DNA of 64,000 nt, from positions 62,001 through 126,000 of the forward strand of contig NZ_ATVN01000002.1 in NCBI RefSeq assembly GCF_000420745.1, read 5' to 3'. The notes beneath the pieces are model-generated. The model was given only the letters and a program-made list of their open reading frames with translations. It was not told where the DNA came from and ran no database searches. This DNA is from Pseudorhodobacter ferrugineus DSM 5888 (lineage in GTDB: Bacteria > Pseudomonadota > Alphaproteobacteria > Rhodobacterales > Rhodobacteraceae). This document shows positions 26,390 through 34,303 of this stretch, piece after piece. The translations under genes were made by a program, and so were the position numbers. Position 1 is the stretch's first letter; each line of letters starts with the position of its first letter.

Positions 26390-27297
26390 CGAAAATCGCG
26401 CGGGTTGAATGGCCGACATTGCTGCTGCTACTGGCCACCTATGGCGTTTGGGCCTTGGGGACGACCGTGGTTTATGCGTGGTCGCCGATGGTTGCGATTG
26501 TGTTGACAGGCCTTGCGATCACACAGTTTTCGTCGCTGCAACATGAGGCGCTGCATGGCCATCCGTTCCGGCAGCGCTGGTTGAATGAGGCGGTGGTGTC
26601 GCCTGCTTTAACGCTGACTGTGCCGTATGGGCGGTTTCGCGATACGCATCTGGCGCATCACCATGACCCGATTTTGACCGACCCTTATGATGATCCTGAA
26701 AGCAATTTCTTTGACCCTACGGTCTGGGCACGGACCCCTTGGTTGGTTCAAACCCTGTTTCGGGCGAACAATACATTGCTGGGGCGGATGGTGCTGGGCC
26801 CGTTGATTGGCAATGTGATGTGGCTGCTGGCCGAGGCGCGGCTGTTTGCCCGAAACGCGCCGGGGGTGCGGCGCGATTGGGGGCTTCATCTGTTGGGGAT
26901 GGTCCCTGTCGTGGCGTGGCTTTGGTGGGGTGCAATGCCATTATGGGGTTATCTGCTGGCGGCGTGGATTGGCCACGGACTGTTGAAAATCCGCACGTTT
27001 CTGGAACATCGCGCCCATGTGGATGCGTTGGCGCGAACGGTGGTGGTTGAGGATCGTGGTCCCTTGGCCTTGTTGTTTTTGAACAATAATTACCATTCGG
27101 TGCACCATGCCCATCCTGGTGTGCCGTGGTATCGTTTGCCCCAAACCTATAGCGCCAACCGCGACGGTTTTTTGGCGCGCAATGACGGCTATGCGTATAC
27201 GAGTTATCGCGAGGTATTTGCCCGCTATTTCCTGCGGGCCAAAGACCCTGTGCCGCATCCTTTGTACCCTGCCGCAGAACCGCTCGACAGCCGGTAA
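26386..27297 (+). CDS. Fatty acid desaturase family membrane enzyme
   Basis: A 303-residue integral-membrane di-iron enzyme. The three His boxes are present: HEALHGH (about residue 50), HLAHHH (about 88) and HSVHHAH (about 236), between four to six membrane helices. It resembles the desaturase/beta-carotene-hydroxylase-like group widely found in Rhodobacterales. The substrate (acyl lipid or another hydrophobic molecule) is not evident. It overlaps the DUF2061 gene and is followed 20 bases later by an EamA-type transporter gene. Confidence 0.87.
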   Translation: MTKIARVEWPTLLLLLATYGVWALGTTVVYAWSPMVAIVLTGLAITQFSSLQHEALHGHPFRQRWLNEAVVSPALTLTVPYGRFRDTHLAHHHDPILTDPYDDPESNFFDPTVWARTPWLVQTLFRANNTLLGRMVLGPLIGNVMWLLAEARLFARNAPGVRRDWGLHLLGMVPVVAWLWWGAMPLWGYLLAAWIGHGLLKIRTFLEHRAHVDALARTVVVEDRGPLALLFLNNNYHSVHHAHPGVPWYRLPQTYSANRDGFLARNDGYAYTSYREVFARYFLRAKDPVPHPLYPAAEPLDSR

Positions 27298-27317
27298 TCT
27301 GCGTGCGATGAGGGCGG

Positions 27318-28214
27318 ATGGAACTTTGGGTCATTGCCACAATCGCCGCTGCCGCCGTGCAGACCGTCCGCTTTATGCTGCAAAAGCGGCTGAAGGAGAT
27401 TGGGCTGTCAACGGGTGGGGCCACGTTTTCGCGGTTTTTATTCGCCGTGCCGTTGGCTTGTTTCGGGGTCGCAGTTCTGGTGGGCTTGCGCGGGTATAGC
27501 ATCCCGCCGCTGGGCCTGACGTTCTGGACCTTTGCCATCGCTGGCGGGGTGGGGCAGATCATTGCGACGTTCTGCACCGTGGCGCTGTTTTCGGAACGCA
27601 GCTTTGCCGTGGGGATCGCCTTTACCAAAACCGAAACTGTGCAGGTTGCGCTGTTTTCGGCGGTGTTTCTGGCCGAGGCGGTGTCGGGGCTTGGGATTGT
27701 TGCCATTCTGATTGGGCTGGCAGGGGTTTTGATGCTGTCACGCCCCGAACAAGGCTGGATCGCGGGCAAGATTTTCAACCGCGCCACTGTTTTGGGCCTG
27801 TTGGCGGGGGCGTTTTTCGGTGTTTCGGCGATTGGCTATCGTGGGGCCACGTTGGAAATTGCCAATGACGACCCGCTGTTTCGGGCGATGCTGGCGCTGG
27901 CCTGCGTGACCGCGTTTCAATCGGTTGCGATGGCTTTGTGGCTGCGCTGGCGCGAGGCGGGCGAGATTGGCCGCGTGTTGGGCGCATGGCGCGCGACCTT
28001 GCCTGTGGGGGTCACGGGTGTGTTGGGGTCGCTGGGTTGGTTCACGGCCTTTGCCCTGCAAAACGCGGCCTATGTACGGTCGGTCGGGCAGGTCGAGCTG
28101 ATCTTTTCGATACTCGTGTCCATGCTGGTGTTCGGCGAAAAACCCAAAGCGCGCGAGGTGGCGGGCATGGGGCTGCTGGCGGTGTCGATCATTTTGATCG
28201 TGGCGGTTGCCTAA
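27318..28214 (+). CDS. EamA/DMT-family transporter
   Basis: A 298-residue inner-membrane protein with about ten hydrophobic helices in two EamA halves. The second half ends with the typical VELIFSILVSMLVFGEKPKAREVAGMGL segment (described in parts: VELIFSIL, then FGEKP). DMT carriers export or import small metabolites; the substrate cannot be read from sequence. It is co-directional with the desaturase gene and ends nine bases from the opposing NUDIX gene. Confidence 0.87.
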   Translation: MELWVIATIAAAAVQTVRFMLQKRLKEIGLSTGGATFSRFLFAVPLACFGVAVLVGLRGYSIPPLGLTFWTFAIAGGVGQIIATFCTVALFSERSFAVGIAFTKTETVQVALFSAVFLAEAVSGLGIVAILIGLAGVLMLSRPEQGWIAGKIFNRATVLGLLAGAFFGVSAIGYRGATLEIANDDPLFRAMLALACVTAFQSVAMALWLRWREAGEIGRVLGAWRATLPVGVTGVLGSLGWFTAFALQNAAYVRSVGQVELIFSILVSMLVFGEKPKAREVAGMGLLAVSIILIVAVA

Positions 28215-28223
28215 ACCAATCTG

Positions 28224-28916
28224 TCAAAGGAGGCGGCGAAACTGCGGGCGCGTGCCGGAATTGTCGAAAAATGGCACACCTTGGGGCGGCAGGCCCGTGC
28301 GCAGCACAGCGGCCACCTCGGCCAGCACCACCTCGGTTATAAAGGGCAGATCAAGGGTGCGGGTTTGCGCAAGGTCGATCCAGTGCAGATGCGACAGCTC
28401 ATCCGATGCGGCGCTGAAGTCGTCTATATCGCCCGCGATCTGGGTGGCGGGGACAAGGAAAAAACGCGCATCAAAGCGGCGCGGACGGCCGGGCGGGGTG
28501 ATGGCGCGAAAGATAAATTCCATCGCACCCGCTGCTGGCAAAAGGCCGCGCGCCGCAAATCCAGCCCAATCATGCCCCACATCGGTGGGCGGCGCGGACC
28601 ATGTGCCGGGGGTGCCAAGGGCAAGGCCGGTTTCCTCCCACAACTCTCGTATTGCGGCGGCGGCGAGGGTTTCGGGGGGCAAACTGCCATCGACGGCCAG
28701 GCGCGCGGCACATCCCGCAGGCAGCCCCACGCCAAGGGCGACATCGGCATCGGCAGGGTCAACCGCCCCGCCTGGAAAGACGTATTTTGACGGCATAAAG
28801 GCGGCCTTGTCGCCGCGTTGGCCCATCAAAACCTGCGGCGCGCCATCCGACCCGTTGCGCCACAGCACAACGGTGGCGGCATGGCGCAGGGCGGTTTTAT
28901 CAACCGGCGTTGTCAC
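28224..28916 (-). CDS. NUDIX hydrolase
   Basis: A 230-residue NUDIX-fold hydrolase. The NUDIX box is split by a long insertion: VFPGGAVDPADAD near residue 45 and AAIRELWEETGLAL near residue 80, keeping the REx2EE(T)G core. This interrupted form is typical of NUDT7/NUDT19-like and CoA-diphosphatase-related proteins in alphaproteobacteria. The substrate is unknown. GTG 28916 (VTTPVDKTAL) is preferred because it sits four bases after the upstream DUF983 stop and fits the homologous region. Confidence 0.83.
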   Translation of the reverse strand: MTTPVDKTALRHAATVVLWRNGSDGAPQVLMGQRGDKAAFMPSKYVFPGGAVDPADADVALGVGLPAGCAARLAVDGSLPPETLAAAAIRELWEETGLALGTPGTWSAPPTDVGHDWAGFAARGLLPAAGAMEFIFRAITPPGRPRRFDARFFLVPATQIAGDIDDFSAASDELSHLHWIDLAQTRTLDLPFITEVVLAEVAAVLRTGLPPQGVPFFDNSGTRPQFRRLL

Positions 28917-28920
28917 CGCC

Positions 28921-29313
28921 TCAGGTCTTTTTGCCAAAGCCGTGCATCTCTTTGGCCCATTGCATCGCAACCACGGCCCCTTTCAGGCGGGGCAGCAAAA
29001 ACAACGACAGCGCCACAGTGCCGATCGAAAACCCTGTCGCCAGAAGCCACGGATCGGGGCGGTAAGCGGTGAATACCCACAAGATCATTGGGGCCATCAA
29101 ATGCCCGACGATCAGGATGGTCAGATAGGCAGGCCCATCGTCGGCGCGGTGATGCGACAGGTCCTCATTGCACACAGGGCAACTGTCGCGAACGGTCAGA
29201 TAGCCGCGCATCATCGGGCCCGACCCGCAATTTGGGCAACGGCAGCGCCACCCCCTGCGCAAGGCCTGGCCTACGTTGCGTTCTTCTTCCATAGGCAAGG
29301 CTTGGTCGGTCAT
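28921..29313 (-). CDS. DUF983 family membrane protein
   Basis: A 130-residue protein. An N-terminal zinc-ribbon-like segment with two Cys pairs (CRCPNCG and CPVCNED, about residues 24-47) is followed by two membrane helices (LTILIVGHLMAPMILWVF and TGFSIGTVALSLFLL). This is the DUF983 signature in alphaproteobacteria. The function is unknown. A much longer open frame exists upstream but lies antisense to the EF-hand gene, so ATG 29313 (MTDQALPMEEE) is the start. It is co-transcribed with the NUDIX gene. Confidence 0.87.
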   Translation of the reverse strand: MTDQALPMEEERNVGQALRRGWRCRCPNCGSGPMMRGYLTVRDSCPVCNEDLSHHRADDGPAYLTILIVGHLMAPMILWVFTAYRPDPWLLATGFSIGTVALSLFLLPRLKGAVVAMQWAKEMHGFGKKT

Positions 29314-29511
29314 GGGGGTTCCTGCATCTGATCGTGTCGGTGCGAACCTTTGTGATAGACCGTCTTTGCACAAAAGTAGAGTACAAGATGCCACTTGCGG
29401 CGCGATGTCGCAAAAAAGTTTGAGGTGTTGCGACGGAAACCTACGCTTGCTCCGTTTGACTGTACATGAAGGCGGACGAAACAGCCCGTCACAGCAGACC
29501 GGAGATTGAGC

Positions 29512-30078
29512 ATGAAGATGAAAACAGTTTTGAGCGCAGTTACCTTGGCAGCCTTGGTTGCCGCAAGTTTTTCCACCGTGGCGCAGGCCGATGCTGGTGG
29601 GCGCGGAGGTGATCGTGGTGGCGATCGGGGTGGGCCGATGTTTAACTTTGTCGAAACGGACGCAAATGCGGACGGCAATGTGACCAAAGAAGAAATTACC
29701 GCCTATCATGCTGCCAAGATCGCCGCGATGGATACCGATAAAGACGGCAATCTGTCTGCGGCGGAACTGATTGCGGGTCAGGTTGCGCGGGACGCCGCGC
29801 GGCAAGCCGAACGTGGCGCCAAGATGGTCCAGCGCATGATGGAACGGCAGGATGCCAACAAGGATGGTGTTTTGTCGGTTGAGGAAATGACCCCACCAGC
29901 GGGCCGTGGCGACAAGATGTTTGACCGGATTGACGCCGATGGCGATGGCGCGATTTCTAAGGCAGAAGCCGATACGATGGGCGATAAGATGGGCAAGCGT
30001 GGCAAGGGTCGTGACGGCGAGCACCGCGGTAAAGGCAAGCACGATCGTGGTGGCCGCGGCGATCGTGACAAGGGCTAA
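29512..30078 (+). CDS. Secreted EF-hand calcium-binding protein
   Basis: A 188-residue protein with a signal peptide (MKMKTVLSAVTLAALVAASF, cut near AQA). Four EF-hand loops follow: DANADGNVTKEE, DTDKDGNLSAAE, DANKDGVLSVEE and DADGDGAISKAE, each with acidic positions 1, 3, 5 and 12. Gly/Arg-rich stretches flank them, and the basic C-terminus ends in GRGDRDKG. It probably binds calcium in the periplasm. It is followed by an ECF sigma factor operon, suggesting a link to envelope stress or metal sensing. ATG 29512 is preferred over a TTG two codons upstream. Confidence 0.87.
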   Translation: MKMKTVLSAVTLAALVAASFSTVAQADAGGRGGDRGGDRGGPMFNFVETDANADGNVTKEEITAYHAAKIAAMDTDKDGNLSAAELIAGQVARDAARQAERGAKMVQRMMERQDANKDGVLSVEEMTPPAGRGDKMFDRIDADGDGAISKAEADTMGDKMGKRGKGRDGEHRGKGKHDRGGRGDRDKG

Positions 30079-30170
30079 GCTGCGTTTGATAAGCTTGCCC
30101 GCCGCCATATCCTTGGCTGCGGGCAGGATTGCATGTGCAGGTGCGCCGATATAGTTCCGCTAGGATGACC

Positions 30171-30767
30171 ATGCCCTTTGACGCCATTTATGATACGCCC
30201 GACGAGGCCCTGTTGGTGCTGTATGCCAACGGGGACCCTGCGGCCGCGCAAGAATTGGCGGCGCGGCATCTGCCACGGGTTTTGGGCTTTGCCACCCGTA
30301 TGTTGGGCGGTGATCGGGCCGAAGCCGAGGATGTTGCACAAGAGGCGATGTTGCGGCTGTGGCGGATAGCACCCGACTGGCGGACGGGCGAGGCGAAGGT
30401 ATCGACCTGGCTTTACCGTGTGGTGACGAACCTGTGCACCGATCGTTTGCGCGGCACAAAACGCCGCCGTGCGGTGGGGCTGGACGATGCGCCAGATGTG
30501 GCAGATGGCGCGCAAAGCGCCCTTGCGGTGATGGTTGAAAATGACCGGATGACCGCCTTGAACGCCGCGTTGGACCTGTTGCCGGACCGGCAGCGCCAAG
30601 CCGTGGTGCTGCGCCATATCGAAGGGCTGTCGAACCCCGAAATTGCCGAGGTGATGGACATCGGGGTCGAAGCGGTTGAAAGTTTGACGGCGCGCGGCAA
30701 GCGGGCTTTGGCCCAGGCAATGGCCGGGCGGCGCGCGGAATTGGGATATAACGAGGAGGGAAGCTGA
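30171..30767 (+). CDS. ECF-type RNA polymerase sigma factor
   Basis: A 198-residue sigma-70-family factor of the ECF group. Region 2 contains AEAEDVAQEAMLRLWR and KVSTWLYRVVTNLCTDRLR (core and -10 binding); region 4 contains LPDRQRQAVVLRHIEGLSNP and EIAEVMDIGVEAVESLTARG (helix-turn-helix for the -35). The start at ATG 30171 has AGGA six bases ahead. One base separates it from the next gene, whose product has a membrane segment and is a candidate anti-sigma factor. Confidence 0.9.
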   Translation: MPFDAIYDTPDEALLVLYANGDPAAAQELAARHLPRVLGFATRMLGGDRAEAEDVAQEAMLRLWRIAPDWRTGEAKVSTWLYRVVTNLCTDRLRGTKRRRAVGLDDAPDVADGAQSALAVMVENDRMTALNAALDLLPDRQRQAVVLRHIEGLSNPEIAEVMDIGVEAVESLTARGKRALAQAMAGRRAELGYNEEGS

Positions 30768-30768
30768 G

Positions 30769-31116
30769 ATGCAAGACAGCGATCTGGACGACCTTTTTGG
30801 GGCGGCGCGCGCACCTGTTGCGGTGCCTAGCGCCTTGATGGCGCGGGTGCTGGCCGACGCGGATGCTATGCAATTTTCGGGGCGTCCGGTGGTGCGGGTC
30901 AGCCGCGGTACAGGTCTTTGGGCCGGGTTTTGGGCGGCAATCGGTGGCGTTGCCGGTGTGGCGGGCCTGTCTACGGCGGCGGTCGCAGGGGTTTGGATTG
31001 GCTTTGCCCAACCAACCGCGCTGACGGCTGTGACGGACGCTTTTTTGACCGGCGACCTTGTGACGGACACGTTCGATGTTTTTCCCGATTTTGACGCATT
31101 CTTGGTTGAAGGATAA
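30769..31116 (+). CDS. Small membrane protein, candidate anti-sigma factor
   Basis: A 115-residue protein with a short acidic N-terminal part (MQDSDLDDLFGAARA) and a central hydrophobic helix (GLWAGFWAAIGGVAGVAGLS and following, about residues 47-75). It has no recognised zinc-binding or anti-sigma motif. Its position, one base after the ECF sigma gene and three before a Spy-like gene, fits a membrane-anchored anti-sigma or accessory protein, but that is inference from context. Confidence 0.65.
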   Translation: MQDSDLDDLFGAARAPVAVPSALMARVLADADAMQFSGRPVVRVSRGTGLWAGFWAAIGGVAGVAGLSTAAVAGVWIGFAQPTALTAVTDAFLTGDLVTDTFDVFPDFDAFLVEG

Positions 31117-31119
31117 ATA

Positions 31120-31644
31120 ATGTCTGATGCGAACCCTATCTCGCTGCGCGCACCAAAGCCGCCTTTTCGTTGGGGGCGGGTGGTTCTGTTTGTCTCACTT
31201 GCACTGAATTTGGCGGTGGCGGGTGTTGTGGGCGGCGCGGTGCTGGGGCGGTTTGGTCCGGATCGCCACGATATTGCGGCGCGTGACGTAGGCTTTGGTC
31301 TGTTCAACGACGCGTTGAGCAAAGAAGACCGCAAGGCCCTGCGCCGCGCCTATGCGCAAATGAACCCCGATATCCGTGCGGATCGGCAAAAGATGCGGGA
31401 TGATTTGCAATCTGTTTTGGTGATGCTGCGGGCCGATCCGTTTGAGGTGGCTCCATTGCGCCAAGCGCTTGAGGCGGGAGCCGCGCGGATCACCGAGCGG
31501 CAGGAACAAGGCCAAACGGTCGTGCTGGACTATCTGGCGACGCTGTCGCAGGCCGAACGTGCCGTGGTGGCAGATCGATTGGAAGAGTCGTTGAAACGGC
31601 GCGCGCGTGGGCCCAAGCGCCCGCGCAATGATAGCGACGATTAA
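31120..31644 (+). CDS. Periplasmic Spy/CpxP-like (heavy-metal-sensor) protein
   Basis: A 174-residue protein with a membrane anchor (VVLFVSLALNLAVAGVVGGA, about residues 20-39) and a helical periplasmic domain rich in Arg, Glu and Gln (LSKEDRKALRRAYAQMNPD, ADRQKMRDDLQSVLVMLRAD, LDYLATLSQAERAVVADRLE). This resembles LTXXQ-type Spy/CpxP/CnrX-like proteins annotated as periplasmic heavy-metal sensors. Beside an ECF sigma factor it may have a CnrX-like sensing role. It ends in a four-base overlap with the opposite diguanylate cyclase gene. Confidence 0.75.
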   Translation: MSDANPISLRAPKPPFRWGRVVLFVSLALNLAVAGVVGGAVLGRFGPDRHDIAARDVGFGLFNDALSKEDRKALRRAYAQMNPDIRADRQKMRDDLQSVLVMLRADPFEVAPLRQALEAGAARITERQEQGQTVVLDYLATLSQAERAVVADRLEESLKRRARGPKRPRNDSDD

Positions 31645-33026
31645 GCGGCAGTCCGGCTGATCGTGACCTGGTTGCGGCCAGCCGATTTGGCGACGAGCAG
31701 CGCCTGATCGGCGCGGTCAATGACAGCGGTCACGGGCTGTTCGGACCACCCTGTTTTCGCTTCGCCAATCGCCAACCCGATCGAGGCCGTCAAGGCCAGC
31801 GGTGCAAAGCCCGGAATATCAAACGCGGCGTCATGCACGGCGCAGCAAATACGTTCTGCAATCGGGGTGGCCATCGCCAAATCCGTTTCGGGCAAGGCGA
31901 TCAGAAATTCTTCGCCCCCAATCCGCGCCAGCAAATCGCCATGCCGGATGTTGGCCGCCATACGTCGCGCGACCTCGGTCAACACGGCGTCGCCTGCGGG
32001 ATGGCCAAAGCGGTCGTTCACATCCTTAAAACGGTCAAGATCGACAACCATCACGGCAAAAGGACGCCCCGACACGTCAGATTGCGCGGCGATTTCTGCA
32101 AGTTGGCTGACGGCATAGCGGCGGTTGAACAGACCTGTCAGCGGGTCAATCACCGCCAGCCGCAACCCGTTGCGCACAGACGCACGCAGCGTGTCTGCGG
32201 CCCGTTTGCGTTGCAGCAACCGCTTGATCCGCATGCCAAATTCGCGCGGGTCATCCGTTGCGGCGACGACATCATTCGCACCAAGGTCAAACGCCATAGC
32301 GCTTGCCCCGTTGCCGCGACTTTGTTTGACGATACAAATTGCGGCGTGGCGCGTTTCGGCACGGCTGCGCAGTTCCGACATCAGGCGTAAACCACCCATC
32401 GGATCGGCCAGTTCATATTCAATGACAAACACATCCGGCACAGGCATCAGTGCGGCATCGGACAAAGCTGCTTCGCGTGACAGCATCACCATCTTGTCCG
32501 AAAGCTGCCCTGCCAGATCGCGCCGCCAAAGCAAGGCCGTTTCGGGCCGGTGGGTGACGAGTGCGACTGTGCCGGGCAGTTGAAACCCTGACGCGGGTTC
32601 GGCAAATCCCAGCGCCCGAATGGGGGCCCCACCGCTTTCCAACTCGGCAATCGCTTCGCGTTCGCGCAGCAGGTTGCGCAGGCGGGCCAGCAAGGTTTGG
32701 TCATCAACCGATTTTCTCAAATATTCGTCAGCGCCAGCGGCAAGCGCACCCAGCCGCGAGGCGGCATCATCTTCGGCCGAAAAAACGACAACAGGAATCG
32801 CGGCTGTCGCGGGGTCGGCCCGCAGCCGGCGCAGCACCTCGGTGCCGTGCATGTCGGGCAGAATCAGATCCAGTAAAATAAGGTCGGGTTTTGTTTGCTG
32901 CGCCATCACAAGGCAGCTTTCCCCATCAGCCGCCAAGATAGGGGCATAGCATGCAGCGCCAAGTTTGACCTTGTACACGATGCGATTGGTCGCAACATCA
33001 TCCACGATCAAGATTTTGCCAGACAT
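31641..33026 (-). CDS. PleD-like response regulator with GGDEF domain
   Basis: A 461-residue protein with two receiver domains followed by a diguanylate cyclase. The first receiver has a DD pair (ILIVDDVATN), the phospho-acceptor Asp in LILLDLILPD and Lys in YLRKSVDD. The second receiver (about residues 150-275) lacks a clear acceptor, as in PleD. The GGDEF domain has the active motif GGEEF and an RHGD inhibition site five residues before it, so product feedback by cyclic di-GMP is likely. It probably controls surface attachment versus motility, a role known for PleD in alphaproteobacteria. No histidine kinase is adjacent. Confidence 0.92.
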   Translation of the reverse strand: MSGKILIVDDVATNRIVYKVKLGAACYAPILAADGESCLVMAQQTKPDLILLDLILPDMHGTEVLRRLRADPATAAIPVVVFSAEDDAASRLGALAAGADEYLRKSVDDQTLLARLRNLLREREAIAELESGGAPIRALGFAEPASGFQLPGTVALVTHRPETALLWRRDLAGQLSDKMVMLSREAALSDAALMPVPDVFVIEYELADPMGGLRLMSELRSRAETRHAAICIVKQSRGNGASAMAFDLGANDVVAATDDPREFGMRIKRLLQRKRAADTLRASVRNGLRLAVIDPLTGLFNRRYAVSQLAEIAAQSDVSGRPFAVMVVDLDRFKDVNDRFGHPAGDAVLTEVARRMAANIRHGDLLARIGGEEFLIALPETDLAMATPIAERICCAVHDAAFDIPGFAPLALTASIGLAIGEAKTGWSEQPVTAVIDRADQALLVAKSAGRNQVTISRTAA

Positions 33027-33170
33027 TTGTTGTGACCCTACACTCGGACGATTAATAATATGATTAACTTTGCTTTGATTTGGTTAAGAAACCCTTTCCA
33101 ATTTGAGAACAATCGACACAAACAGGGGGCATTTGGGTGATGCGCCCGCCAAAAGAGAGAGAATCCGCCG

Positions 33171-33452
33171 ATGACTAAGCATGAAAGCGCCGAAACGATT
33201 GCCTTGCAGGCCTTGGGCTGGCTGGTTGGCAACGAAGACTTGTTGCCGGTGTTTCTGGGGGCGACGGGTGCGTCTGTTGGGGATTTGGCCAGCAGCGCCA
33301 GGCAACCGGCCTTTTTGGGGTCGGTTCTGGATTTTCTGGTGATGGATGACGCTTGGGTCGTGGCGTTTTGCGATGCGGCGGGTTTGCCGTATCAGGCCCC
33401 GATGCAGGCCCGCGCCGCATTGCCCGGTGGCGAGCAATTCAATTGGACGTGA
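33171..33452 (+). CDS. DUF3572 family protein
   Basis: A 93-residue soluble protein with the N-terminal ESAETIALQALGWLVGNEDL and central FLGATGAS...DLA pattern of DUF3572, a family frequent in alphaproteobacteria. In Caulobacter and Rhizobiales relatives, DUF3572 genes also lie close to pleD-like genes, as here. The function is unknown. AGAGAGAG precedes ATG 33171. Confidence 0.82.
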   Translation: MTKHESAETIALQALGWLVGNEDLLPVFLGATGASVGDLASSARQPAFLGSVLDFLVMDDAWVVAFCDAAGLPYQAPMQARAALPGGEQFNWT

Positions 33453-33502
33453 CATTGCGCACCGGCCTTGGCATCTTGGGCGCAAGCGATGGGGAGCAAG
33501 CG

Positions 33503-34198
33503 ATGATTGACGGCGTAGTGTTTGACAAGGACGGGACACTGTTTGATTTTCGTCAAAGCTGGGGCGTTTGGGCCGCGCGGATGTTGGACCAGTTGGCGAC
33601 AGATCCGGCCCATGCCGCGACCATTGCTGCAGCCATAGGATTTTTCCCCGACCGCCGCGATTTCGCCCCCGAAAGCCCTGTTATCGCAGGAACGGCGCAG
33701 GACATTGCCGAGGTGATGCTGCCGCATATGCAAGGCTTCAGTCAGGCAGATTTGGCCGCGCGGTTGAATGCATTTGCCCAAGATGCGGTGATGGCACCGG
33801 CCGTGCCGCTGCGCCCTGTCTTGGGGGCGTTGCGCGACCGCGGGCTGAAATTGGGGGTTGCCACCAACGACACCGAAGCGCCTGCGCGGGCACATTTGTC
33901 GGCGCATGGGGTGTTGGATTTGTTTGACTTCGTGGCGGGCTGCGATTCCGGCCACGGGGCAAAACCCGCGCCGGGGATGTGCCTTGCCTTTGCGCGTCAG
34001 GTTGGGATTGACCCCGCGCGTGCGGTGATGGTGGGCGACAGCACGCATGACCTGATTGCAGGGCGCGCGGCGGGTATGCGCTGCGTCGCCGTGTTGACCG
34101 GTATTGCCAATGCCGAGGCTTTGGCCCCCCATGCCGATGTCGTTTTGGCCGATATCGGCGCTTTGGGCGCTTGGATTGACGGTCTGTCCGCCGCGTAA
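33503..34198 (+). CDS. HAD-superfamily hydrolase, phosphoglycolate-phosphatase-like
   Basis: A 231-residue HAD phosphatase. Motif I is VVFDKDGTLFDF, with the nucleophile Asp and the acid/base Asp. Motif II is the Thr in GVATNDTEA, motif III the Lys in SGHGAKPAPG, and motif IV MVGDSTHDL. A helical cap lies between motifs I and II. It is closest in type to phosphoglycolate phosphatase (Gph), but other small phosphate esters are possible. ATG 33503 keeps motif I near the N-terminus; the open frame begins earlier but overlaps the DUF3572 gene. Confidence 0.87.
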   Translation: MIDGVVFDKDGTLFDFRQSWGVWAARMLDQLATDPAHAATIAAAIGFFPDRRDFAPESPVIAGTAQDIAEVMLPHMQGFSQADLAARLNAFAQDAVMAPAVPLRPVLGALRDRGLKLGVATNDTEAPARAHLSAHGVLDLFDFVAGCDSGHGAKPAPGMCLAFARQVGIDPARAVMVGDSTHDLIAGRAAGMRCVAVLTGIANAEALAPHADVVLADIGALGAWIDGLSAA

Positions 34199-34303
34199 CT
34201 GCAAGTGTGTGCCAAAAACGACCATTTTATGTCGTCGGCTGAGTGCACATTTTCCGTTCCCATCAGTCATGCTTTGCGGGACAAGGATTTACGGAGTGTT
34301 TCG

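Noticed and set aside
28921-30108. A 395-residue minus-strand protein fused to the DUF983 domain
   Set aside because: Its upstream two thirds lie antisense to the EF-hand gene and have no protein-like motifs; the DUF983 gene begins at 29313.
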